Below are positions 6,594 to 13,855 of a DNA stretch of 17,914 bases, in pieces; within the stretch, counting starts at the first letter, position 1; every line of letters starts with the position of its first letter. The DNA is taken from contig CALBPU010000009.1 of assembly GCA_937899395.1 (NCBI GenBank), positions 1 through 17,914 of the forward strand. The letters are read 5' to 3'. Made by a program: the position numbers and the translations under genes. The DNA comes from an uncultured Fretibacterium sp. (GTDB lineage Bacteria > Synergistota > Synergistia > Synergistales > Aminobacteriaceae). The notes under the pieces were generated by a model. The model searched no databases and was not told where the DNA came from. It saw nothing but the letters and a program-made list of their open reading frames with translations.

Positions 6594-7346
6594 GGCGTTG
6601 GCGGCGGCTGTAGTGTTTTTGGCCCTTTCGGCTGTTGTGTTTTTGACCTTTTCGGCTGTAGTGTTTTGGACCTTTTCGGCTCAAGCGGTTCAAGCAGCGG
6701 CGGAGTCAGCAGTTGTTGTGTAGGTTATCATTCAGGCCCGTCTGAAAGTGAAATTCACGCTAAAAAAATTGCTGAAGACCTTGCGAAGATGAAAGAAAAA
6801 TACAGAAAATCATCTGAAAGGGAAGAACAAAATATTATGAACGATATAACTTCTTCATTCACAGAACTTTTGAACTCTATCGAAGAATATAATCATACTT
6901 CATACGGCGGAAGAACTTTGAACATTGATATTGCTGGGTTAAGACGCAAAAATGACGAGCTTAAAAATTCCGTCAGAGGTCATATCGGAAATATTATGGA
7001 CGAAAGATTAGTGTTGACTGATAAAGAATTATCGGTAATTCTTCAGGAACGGGACGATAAAAAGCGCGAAAAAAATTTCGACAACTTTTGCGACAGAGTA
7101 AGACGGCAGGCAATTTCAACGTTAATCGACAAAATTAAATTGACTGTTAAAGCTCAGTCGGACATGATTAATAATACAATCCGAAACAGGTTAAGCGAAG
7201 TTGATAATCACATGAGGGAAACTCAATTAGCCTACAACGAAATTTTAAGGAGCAAAGAGCAAGGAGACGCAAAACGTGAAGAGACGGCCATGAAACATAT
7301 TTATAAATATGAAATCTTAGGGCTTTTCTTGGAGCAGTTGAAATGA
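6591..7346 (+). CDS. Coiled-coil protein with a Cys/Gly-rich octapeptide-repeat N-terminus
   Basis: I do not recognise this 251-residue protein. Residues 1-43 contain six cysteines (7, 15, 16, 23, 42, 43), many glycines and three tandem octapeptides of the form (S/C)V(F/L)(D/G)(L/P)FG(C/S) at 8-31, then a Ser/Gly linker. Residues 50-235 are highly charged and helical, probably a long coiled coil. The end (IYKYEILGLFLEQL, 237-250) is nearly the same as the tail of the next protein. The cysteines could bind metal, be acylated, or be substrates for the radical SAM enzyme encoded four genes from here (two genes in between); none of this is shown by the sequence. The charged coil resembles the stalk part of dynamin-like proteins, so it may partner the GTPase. 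Its ATG directly follows the toxin stop (TAAATG), with GGAGG upstream, and its stop overlaps the next ATG. Confidence 0.7.
   Translation: MGVGGGCSVFGPFGCCVFDLFGCSVLDLFGSSGSSSGGVSSCCVGYHSGPSESEIHAKKIAEDLAKMKEKYRKSSEREEQNIMNDITSSFTELLNSIEEYNHTSYGGRTLNIDIAGLRRKNDELKNSVRGHIGNIMDERLVLTDKELSVILQERDDKKREKNFDNFCDRVRRQAISTLIDKIKLTVKAQSDMINNTIRNRLSEVDNHMRETQLAYNEILRSKEQGDAKREETAMKHIYKYEILGLFLEQLK
6612..6683 (+). repeat. Three 24-bp tandem repeats inside the Cys-rich coding region
   Basis: Three consecutive 24-base units (6612-6635, 6636-6659, 6660-6683) share the core GTGTTTT followed by a GACC/GCCC TTTCGGCT block. They encode the three octapeptides. The similarity is at DNA level, which suggests recent tandem duplication. 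Confidence 0.75.
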
Positions 7347-7978
7347 GGGCAGAAACAATGTTTGAAGCTCTTAATCAATATGGCTCTGTTTTGCAATTTC
7401 GCAGAGGCGAAATAATGACAGGAATAATTATAGGGAAAAATGACTTAGGTTTTCTTGTTGATATAGGCTTCAGAGTGGAGGGATTTTTACCGATGAGAGA
7501 ATACACAAATCATTCTCTCGTTGAAAAATTTCCCGAACCTGTAATCGGTGAAGAAATTAAAGTAGAAATTATAAGTATAAGAGATGGCTATGAAGCACAG
7601 TTACTTCTCAGCAGATGGCGATATGAATTTGATAAACGTTGGGCAGATATTGAAACGAAAATTTCACATAGCGATGACAAAATTTTCACCGTTAAAGGCT
7701 TAGAGAAGGTTAAAGGCGGTTTATCTGTTGAATTTTGCGGTATTAAGGGTTTTATACCTATGTCGCATTTAGCAACTTCATGGAAAGGAGCTAATCCGTC
7801 AAATTTCGTTGGTTACAACATCAAAGTTAAAATTCTTGAACATGATAAAAGAAAGCACAGTTTAATTTTTTCAAGACGTGAATTTCTCGAAGAAATTAAA
7901 TTTCAGGAAAAATTAATGCAATCTATTTATAAGTGCGAGATTTACGGATTAATGCTAAAAAAGTTAGAGAAAGTTTGA
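7343..7978 (+). CDS. Protein with two S1 RNA-binding domains
   Basis: S1 domains are OB-fold modules that bind RNA. This 211-residue protein has two. The first (about 20-92) has RRGEIMTGIIIGKNDLGFLV and VEGFLPMREY. The second (about 112-180) has GLSVEFCGIKGFIPMSHL, then VKILEHDKRKHSLIFSRR. The pair resembles the N-terminal two S1 domains of ribosomal protein S1, but the rest of S1 is absent and the protein sits in an accessory operon. It may therefore bind RNA, or use the fold for protein contacts. The C-terminal tail IYKCEIYGLMLKKL (195-208) repeats the tail of the upstream protein. It starts with ATG overlapping the previous TGA; a second in-frame ATG at 7358 is also possible. Confidence 0.8.
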   Translation: MRAETMFEALNQYGSVLQFRRGEIMTGIIIGKNDLGFLVDIGFRVEGFLPMREYTNHSLVEKFPEPVIGEEIKVEIISIRDGYEAQLLLSRWRYEFDKRWADIETKISHSDDKIFTVKGLEKVKGGLSVEFCGIKGFIPMSHLATSWKGANPSNFVGYNIKVKILEHDKRKHSLIFSRREFLEEIKFQEKLMQSIYKCEIYGLMLKKLEKV

Positions 7979-7991
7979 AGGGGAAATCTGC

Positions 7992-8384
7992 ATGAAAAGA
8001 ATTTTTGAGCGTTTTAAGAATTATTTACACGGAAATGAAAATATGAAAACTTTTTCCGAATGGATCATTGATAACATCGGAGCTTTGTTTGCAAACATAA
8101 AAGCTTTGTTCAGCGGTGTAAAGCTTTTTGAGAGAATTAATATTCTTGAACAAAAACTGCAAAGTATTGAAGCTCAAAATAATTCGGATAAAACTGAAAT
8201 TTTGAACGAAATTAGAGAGCTGAAAAAATCTTTAACTGATGACAGCCTAAAATCTCAAGAGGAAATTAAAGCCGAGATTAAAACTTTAGGGAAAAATATC
8301 GCTAACGAACTTTCAATCCTTGATGAGAGTATGAGAATGTTATTAGTGGTAAGCATAATTGATAATATGGACTTGAAGAAATGA
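7992..8384 (+). CDS. Small coiled-coil protein of unknown function
   Basis: I do not recognise this 130-residue protein. Residues 20-50 are amphipathic and partly hydrophobic (WIIDNIGALFANIKALFSGV), which could touch a membrane. Residues 50-115 form a strongly charged heptad-like helix (LEQKLQSIEAQ ... LNEIRELKKSL ... EEIKAEIKTLGK), so a coiled coil is likely. The last 20 residues are again hydrophobic. It starts 13 bases after the S1 protein, with AAGGGGAAA upstream, and its stop overlaps the radical SAM start (ATGA). Translational coupling to the radical SAM enzyme suggests they work together. No Cys-rich core is present, so it is not an obvious modified peptide itself. Confidence 0.65.
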   Translation: MKRIFERFKNYLHGNENMKTFSEWIIDNIGALFANIKALFSGVKLFERINILEQKLQSIEAQNNSDKTEILNEIRELKKSLTDDSLKSQEEIKAEIKTLGKNIANELSILDESMRMLLVVSIIDNMDLKK

Positions 8385-9742
8385 ACACTATAATTTCCGC
8401 AAATGATTTTGTGTTAAAACTTATTGTTAATACCGATCTTGAAAAAATAAAAGAGTTAAACCGCGAAAATTTTCAGGATTTCATTAATTCTGTTACAAAA
8501 GAAGAACTGAAAAAAGGGCAACACGACTTAAAATCTTCACAATATAATTTTCATGTTTCTAACGGAGAAGAGCATTTAATCTACAATACACTCTATAATT
8601 CATTTATAAGACTTGAAGGAGATGAATATAACGATTTTGTTTTATGTAACACAGAAAGTTCTTTGAGCGAAAATTTAATTGAGAACGGATTATGGATTTC
8701 CAGCGATATTGATGAATTTGAAAAATATATTTTGCTTTCAGGAGCTTTTGAAAAATATCTGAAACGTTCATTCAGCTTCACTATAACACCGACAATGAAA
8801 TGTAATGCCCGATGTGCTTATTGTTACGAAGCCGGAGCATTAATGAAAGATTTTGATGATGAAAAATTTGACATTCTCATTGATTTCATAACAAGCCATG
8901 ATTTAACGCACGGATTAAATATAAATTGGTTTGGCGGTGAACCCCTTATGAACACGAAATTAATTGACCGTGTATCAAATGCAATGAAAGAACGTGAAAT
9001 TAAATACAGTTCATACATTATAAGCAACGGAAGCCTGTTGAATTCCGAAATAATTGACGAAAAAATGAAGGCATGGAACGTTCACGATATTCAGATAACA
9101 ATAGATGGCACGGAAGATGAATATATAGAGCGAAAAAATTATATTAATAAAAATGAAGGAGATTATTATAAATTACTTCATAATATAATGAAACTCGCTA
9201 AAACAGGAATTTATATACATATAAGATTAAATATAGATAAAAATAACTCTGAAGATATTTTTGATTTAATACAGGATTTAGAGGCATTATATAAAGATTA
9301 TAAGAATGTAGTTTTTTATCCTGCTTTTATAACGGGCTGCGATGAAAAATTAACTGAAGATGAAAAAATTGACATTGTTTATAAACTGTTGAAAAATCTT
9401 AATGATCCTCAAAGATTAACAGCAGGAACAAAAATGTATTCATATCCCAGAATAAGGCCGTGCATGAAAGATGATTCACAGTCATTCTCGATTGATTCGC
9501 AAGGATATATTTATCGTTGTGAACATTATGTGGGACATTCTGAAAAATCTTTCGCTAAAATCGAAGATGAAGTTATCAACAAAAAAATTCCCGATTATTT
9601 AACATTTAATGAAGAATGCAGAGAGTGTAAATTTTTTCCTAAATGTATGGGAGGCTGCGAGGCAAATTATATTGAAGGCGATTCACCGTGTATGATTGAG
9701 AAATACATAATTGAAGCTTATTTGCGTTATATGCTTTTTTAA
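8381..9742 (+). CDS. Radical SAM/SPASM-type peptide-modifying enzyme
   Basis: Radical SAM enzymes split S-adenosylmethionine at a [4Fe-4S] cluster to start radical chemistry. SPASM members mostly modify peptides or proteins. In this 453-residue protein the cluster motif is CNARCAYC (Cys141, 145, 148), followed by FGGEP (184-188, SAM binding) and the strand IQITIDGTEDEY (237-248). The C-terminal SPASM-like region holds cysteines at 361, 380, 413, 416, 422, 426 and 437, enough for two auxiliary clusters. Residues 1-130 precede the barrel and could bind a leader peptide, as in maturases of ribosomally made peptides. No substrate is proven; the Cys-rich protein at 6591-7346 and the hydrophobic protein at 12688-13314 are candidates in the same operon. 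The start overlaps the upstream stop, and AAGGAGG for the next gene directly follows the stop. Confidence 0.9.
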   Translation: MNTIISANDFVLKLIVNTDLEKIKELNRENFQDFINSVTKEELKKGQHDLKSSQYNFHVSNGEEHLIYNTLYNSFIRLEGDEYNDFVLCNTESSLSENLIENGLWISSDIDEFEKYILLSGAFEKYLKRSFSFTITPTMKCNARCAYCYEAGALMKDFDDEKFDILIDFITSHDLTHGLNINWFGGEPLMNTKLIDRVSNAMKEREIKYSSYIISNGSLLNSEIIDEKMKAWNVHDIQITIDGTEDEYIERKNYINKNEGDYYKLLHNIMKLAKTGIYIHIRLNIDKNNSEDIFDLIQDLEALYKDYKNVVFYPAFITGCDEKLTEDEKIDIVYKLLKNLNDPQRLTAGTKMYSYPRIRPCMKDDSQSFSIDSQGYIYRCEHYVGHSEKSFAKIEDEVINKKIPDYLTFNEECRECKFFPKCMGGCEANYIEGDSPCMIEKYIIEAYLRYMLF

Positions 9743-9757
9743 GGAGGAGATAAACTT

Positions 9758-12673
9758 ATGAGTTATGAACTTGATATTGTGCGCTCAGTAATGGATTTGT
9801 TTAATGATGTAAGTGTTCAGATTACTGATTCTGAGGAAATAAAAGACGAAATTTCGGATATGGGATTTCCTGAAGATGAAGGCTTAAATCCGAATGAAAT
9901 GTGCTTTTACAAAATAAACCGACTTTCTTTTGATGAAAAATTTCCTCACAGAGAAGCGTTTGAAAATGTATTGTTATCTCTTGATAACGAAGCCTTTAAT
10001 TTTGTTTACATTTTAACGGGCAATGAAAAAGGAATTGAGCTTCATATAGGAGTTGTGAAAAATAAAAATGAGAACCGAGCTATATTAGGGAAAAAACTTT
10101 CAGCACCTAATTACGGCGAAATAATAAAAAATGTCTTTGAAGGCAATTTCAATGGAAGCAAGTTTGAAAGAATTAGAGGTGAAAATCTTAACAGTTTAGT
10201 CAAAAATTCTGCTGAAAAATACAAAAATGCCGGAGTTATAACAGGCATTCCTTCAATTAACGAGCAAAACAGCGAATACGGATTTCAGGGAATTGACCGT
10301 TTAATTAACAGTATGTTGGGACTGGATTGGAGGTTAATAATCGTTTGCGAACCTGTCGAAAAGGAGGAAATTTTAGCAGTAAGAGAAAATATTTACAACC
10401 TTTATAACCGTCTTCACGTTTCATCAAAAAAGACTTTGCAAAAATCTTCAAATGAAGGTGAAACAATTTCGTTCGGAACAAGTAAATCAGAGAGTTCGAG
10501 CAAAACAGATTCAAAATCAAAAGGTGAAAACAGAGGCTATAATAAATCCGATTCAAGCATAAATCATCAGGAAGGATATTCAGAGAGCAAAAATTTCGGT
10601 AGCAGCTATTCTTACAGTACAAGCAATTCAAATTCCACAAATGAAAGTACAAGTAAAAATAAAGGCACATCAACATCTACGACAATAGAGCTTGCGAATA
10701 AACACGCTATCGAAATGATGAAATACATTGACGAGGAATTATTAGAGAGATTGAAAACAGGATTTAGCAGAGGTTTATTTAAGTCATCAGTTTTTTACAT
10801 GGCAAAAGAACCTACTCACGCAAATCGTCTTAAATCCGCAATAATATCATTGTTTCAAGGCGATAAAAATTCTTACAGTCCTTTGAAGTCATCGAAAATT
10901 GATTTAAGCAAAGGCAATAATTTCAAGATATTACAAAATTATCAAAATCAATATTTAGTTAGTAGAAATTTTCCTCAAGATTCATTAACACTGTTGAGCC
11001 GTCCGTATTATGAAGGGCGTTATGTTGGCCTTAACACGTTTTTGACAGCAAGCGAAGTAAGTTTATTAGCAGGGTTGCCACAAAGAGAAGTTCCCGGACT
11101 TTCTTTAACGGAAGGCGTTGATTTCGGCTTAAATGAAAAAATTGTTGATAATTCTTTTAATGTCGGATTTATGGTTCAAAGAGGACGAGAATTGAATATA
11201 CCTTTTTCAATTTCGAGAGAAAGCCTCAAAAAACACATTTTTATAGCAGGGGTTACAGGCAGCGGAAAAACAACCACATGTCGAAAATTATTGTGTGAAG
11301 CAAAAGTTCCTTTTCTTGTAATAGAGCCTGCAAAAACTGAATATAGAATTTTATTACACTCAGATTTGAAACCGAAAATTTTCACGCTTGGGAATGAAAA
11401 TGCAGCTCCTTTCAGAATAAATCCCTTTGAACTTGTTGAAGGTGAAATAATTTCCGCACATATAGACATGATAAAAGCGACTTTCACTTCAGCATTTCCG
11501 ATGGAAGCCTCAATGCCTCAAATATTGGAGGAAGCAATTTACAGATGTTATCAAAAAAGAGGTTGGGATACTGAGGGAATTTATACTTATGAACAGGAAA
11601 AAAATTTCCCTGTAATGTCGGATTTACTTGCCGAATTAAAATTAGTTGTTAAAAGCAAAAAATTCGGTGAACGACTTGAATCTGAATATATAGGTTCGCT
11701 TGTAAGCAGGCTTTCAAATTTAACTGTAGGTGTTAAAGGTGCAATGTTAAACTGTGAACACTCTATTAATTTTGAGTACATAGTTCATAACAACATTATT
11801 CTTGAAATGGAAGAATTAAAATCGCCTGAAGATAAATCGCTTTTTATGGGCTTTATTTTAAGCAGACTTTCGGCTATAATAAAGAACGAACATAAAAAGA
11901 ATTCATATTTTCAACATTTAACTTTAATTGAGGAGGCACACAGGTTATTATCAAAAATCGAGTACGGAGACAATGGCGCTAAAAAAACGGCTGTAGAAAC
12001 ATTTACAGATATGTTAGCTGAGGTGAGAAAATACGGAGAAGGATTAATAATTGTGGATCAAATACCGAATAAATTAGCTTCTGAAGTCCTGAAAAACACT
12101 AACACAAAAATAATACACAAAATCCTTGCAAGAGATGACAAGGAAGTTGTTGGTGATACTATGTTGATGAATGAAAAACAAAAGGAATATTTATCTGCAT
12201 TGGAAACAGGATACGCAATAATTTTTTCGGAAAACACTGAAAGTCCTGTACATGTTCATATTGATGAATTAAAATTTGAAGCTGATGAGCCTGATGATAA
12301 TGAAATTAAAATGGTCTTTGAAGCTGAAAAAGGCAAAAAGTTTTTAGGAAAATGTTATGATGAAATGAAATTTTTGAAGCTATATAAATTTTTTGAGCCT
12401 GTAGCCTTAAATCTCAGGAAAAAGATTCTTGATGAAGAACGTAAAAATTTATTGACTGAAATTAACAATTTCCCTAAACAAGAACAAAAAAATATCTGGA
12501 GTTATCTTGTTGAAAGAATTGACAGCGTAACAGGAAAAACCATGACAAGCAACGAAAATTACAATGAAAGAATTGAAACACTTGTTGATTTCTTCACGAA
12601 TGTTTTTATGAAGGAGGATTTCAGCAGGGACAATATATCTGAAAAAATTTTGTCGGTTTATCTTAATTATTAG
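9758..12673 (+). CDS. HerA/DUF87-type ATPase with Ser-rich linker
   Basis: HerA-like ATPases form hexameric motors that move DNA or protein; relatives occur in DNA-end processing, conjugation, secretion and phage defence. In this 971-residue protein the Walker A is GVTGSGKTT (498-506), the Walker B is LTLIEEAHRLL (721-731), and a sensor-like strand with DQIPNKLASEVLKNTNTK starts at Asp767. The N-terminal 220 residues form a domain I cannot name. Residues 228-308 form a low-complexity linker rich in Ser, Asn, Lys and Gly. Residues 310-480 resemble the beta-barrel-containing region before the motor in HerA proteins. No NurA nuclease, Sir2 or DUF4297 partner is nearby, so it does not match the known HerA defence pairs. 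Translation is favoured by AAGGAGG 10 bases before ATG. The HerA/FtsK superfamily is sure; the role is not. Confidence 0.88.
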   Translation: MSYELDIVRSVMDLFNDVSVQITDSEEIKDEISDMGFPEDEGLNPNEMCFYKINRLSFDEKFPHREAFENVLLSLDNEAFNFVYILTGNEKGIELHIGVVKNKNENRAILGKKLSAPNYGEIIKNVFEGNFNGSKFERIRGENLNSLVKNSAEKYKNAGVITGIPSINEQNSEYGFQGIDRLINSMLGLDWRLIIVCEPVEKEEILAVRENIYNLYNRLHVSSKKTLQKSSNEGETISFGTSKSESSSKTDSKSKGENRGYNKSDSSINHQEGYSESKNFGSSYSYSTSNSNSTNESTSKNKGTSTSTTIELANKHAIEMMKYIDEELLERLKTGFSRGLFKSSVFYMAKEPTHANRLKSAIISLFQGDKNSYSPLKSSKIDLSKGNNFKILQNYQNQYLVSRNFPQDSLTLLSRPYYEGRYVGLNTFLTASEVSLLAGLPQREVPGLSLTEGVDFGLNEKIVDNSFNVGFMVQRGRELNIPFSISRESLKKHIFIAGVTGSGKTTTCRKLLCEAKVPFLVIEPAKTEYRILLHSDLKPKIFTLGNENAAPFRINPFELVEGEIISAHIDMIKATFTSAFPMEASMPQILEEAIYRCYQKRGWDTEGIYTYEQEKNFPVMSDLLAELKLVVKSKKFGERLESEYIGSLVSRLSNLTVGVKGAMLNCEHSINFEYIVHNNIILEMEELKSPEDKSLFMGFILSRLSAIIKNEHKKNSYFQHLTLIEEAHRLLSKIEYGDNGAKKTAVETFTDMLAEVRKYGEGLIIVDQIPNKLASEVLKNTNTKIIHKILARDDKEVVGDTMLMNEKQKEYLSALETGYAIIFSENTESPVHVHIDELKFEADEPDDNEIKMVFEAEKGKKFLGKCYDEMKFLKLYKFFEPVALNLRKKILDEERKNLLTEINNFPKQEQKNIWSYLVERIDSVTGKTMTSNENYNERIETLVDFFTNVFMKEDFSRDNISEKILSVYLNY

Positions 12674-12687
12674 GAGGAATATTAATT

Positions 12688-13314
12688 ATGTTAGGAATTA
12701 TTTTAGGTGCTGTTGCCGGTATAGTTGCTACTGCTGTATCCGTAACAAAAACTATAACTGTTGTAGGCACTGCATTAAAAACTCTCGGTGATGCTTTAAT
12801 CGGAATTGCTAAAACTCTAGGATTAATTAGTCCTGAAGAAAAAGTTGAAGATTTAGGAGATAAAGCAATACAGGCCGAAGAACAAGGAATAAATCCTGAA
12901 GATTTCACAACTTATGCTGAATATGTTAAGAGTGTAGAAAATTTTGAAGTGGATTCTGAAAAATCAAAAGAAATTTCAGAAGATGAAAAATCTTTGAAGG
13001 GGATTGAGTTAGCAACTGGATTAACGATTGAACATTTCGGTGATAAATTTCCTGTTGAAGAATTTTTCAAATTTGCTGCTAAACACCCTGAATTTTTTAG
13101 AGAAGATAGAATGTCTGAATTTGGGAAAATAATGGAAAATGATCCGGATAAAGCAATAGATGCCTTTAATTACATGAACTTGACCGAAACTAATGATGCA
13201 AAAGTTGAAGAGGCAATTAGCACGTTAAAAGACATTGAAAAAACTGTTGACCCTGATATTTCAGATCGTGAAGCTCTTTACAGAGTTCTTGATTATAAAG
13301 TTGAGGAAAATTAA
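12688..13314 (+). CDS. Protein with hydrophobic N-terminus, unknown function
   Basis: I do not recognise this 208-residue protein. Residues 1-45 (MLGIILGAVAGIVATAVSV..., then ALKTLGDALIGIAKTLGLI) are hydrophobic and glycine/alanine-rich. They could make one or two membrane helices or a surface-seeking amphipathic helix, with no cleavage site of signal-peptide type. The rest is acidic and helical (SPEEKVEDLGDKAIQAEEQG, EEFFKFAAKHPEFF, then ISDREALYRVLDYKVEEN). AGGAGG ten bases before ATG gives strong translation. Position directly after the HerA-type ATPase suggests a membrane anchor, channel or cargo for that motor; this is inference from context only. Confidence 0.65.
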   Translation: MLGIILGAVAGIVATAVSVTKTITVVGTALKTLGDALIGIAKTLGLISPEEKVEDLGDKAIQAEEQGINPEDFTTYAEYVKSVENFEVDSEKSKEISEDEKSLKGIELATGLTIEHFGDKFPVEEFFKFAAKHPEFFREDRMSEFGKIMENDPDKAIDAFNYMNLTETNDAKVEEAISTLKDIEKTVDPDISDREALYRVLDYKVEEN

Positions 13315-13316
13315 AT

Positions 13317-13805
13317 ATGCAGACATTTTATTTACTTGTTGAAGAGAACAGAATTTTTCCATTTTGCAAGAAGGGAAAAGAATTTATAAATCAATATATT
13401 GACGGCAACGATCATATTGAATATGATTTAAGAAATTTTGAAGATGAGATAACGAAAATGGTTAATATCTTGCTTGATGAATTTAATTTGAGTTCGCCTG
13501 AAGATATTGATTTCAAAATTTTTGTCGACGATAACAGATTATATATCGAAACAGAAAGATTGTTAAGGACTTTGAAGGCTGCAAAAATATCGTCTTTTGA
13601 AGTCATAGATTTAAGGAAAATATTATTTTCTGTTATAAACAAATTCAGCGAAATTCAAATGTTAATGGTAAAGGAATACGGTATCAATTTCGATGGAAAA
13701 AATTATGTTGTAATCAATAATGAACTGTTGCAAAAAGATTTTTCATTAAATGGAATGACTGTAAGTGAAAAAGATTTGATGAAATTTTTATCGGAAAATC
13801 AATAA
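13317..13805 (+). CDS. Last gene of the operon, unknown acidic protein
   Basis: I do not recognise this 162-residue protein. It begins with QTFYLLVEENRIFPFCKKGKE, continues with acidic helices (RNFEDEITKMVNILLDEF, LFSVINKFSEIQMLM), and ends KDLMKFLSENQ. It is soluble and acidic and has no cysteine cluster or transmembrane segment. Its ATG is two bases after the previous stop, with GAGG inside the end of that gene, so it is surely co-translated. The strong hairpin right after its stop closes the operon. A role as a chaperone, immunity or adaptor protein for the preceding gene is possible but unsupported. Confidence 0.65.
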   Translation: MQTFYLLVEENRIFPFCKKGKEFINQYIDGNDHIEYDLRNFEDEITKMVNILLDEFNLSSPEDIDFKIFVDDNRLYIETERLLRTLKAAKISSFEVIDLRKILFSVINKFSEIQMLMVKEYGINFDGKNYVVINNELLQKDFSLNGMTVSEKDLMKFLSENQ

Positions 13806-13814
13806 AAATCAATA

Positions 13815-13854
13815 AAATTAATAGCGCATCGCAAGTAAGGTGCGCTGTTAATTT
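13815..13854 (+). terminator. Terminator hairpin ending the operon
   Basis: A 14-bp stem (13815-13828 with 13841-13854, core TAGCGCA with TGCGCTG, one G-T pair) encloses a 12-base loop. It begins 10 bases after the last stop codon. The downstream T-run is weak (ATTATT) because the stem itself ends in AT pairs. Confidence 0.65.
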
Positions 13855-13855
13855 A

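Noticed and set aside
6591..6722. Calling the Cys-rich region a SCIFF-type (six cysteines in forty-five) precursor
   Set aside because: The cysteines are at the N-terminus of a large coiled-coil protein, whereas SCIFF peptides are short with the cysteines in the C-terminal core; the count alone is a coincidence.
10305..10676. Minus-strand open frame opposite the Ser-rich linker
   Set aside because: Its Leu/Tyr/Cys-rich composition is the complement of AT-rich Ser/Asn/Lys codons; there is no Shine-Dalgarno and it lies inside a sure gene.
9758..12673. Known HerA defence modules (HerA-NurA, HerA-Sir2, HerA-DUF4297)
   Set aside because: None of the required partner enzymes is encoded beside the ATPase in this window.
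12663..12908. Minus-strand frame opposite the hydrophobic-protein gene
   Set aside because: The plus-strand gene has a strong AGGAGG site and operon spacing; the minus frame is a shadow.
2940..13854. Prophage or integrated element
   Set aside because: No integrase, capsid, tail, portal or lysis gene and no tRNA or attachment-site repeat is visible; the HTH protein alone is not enough.
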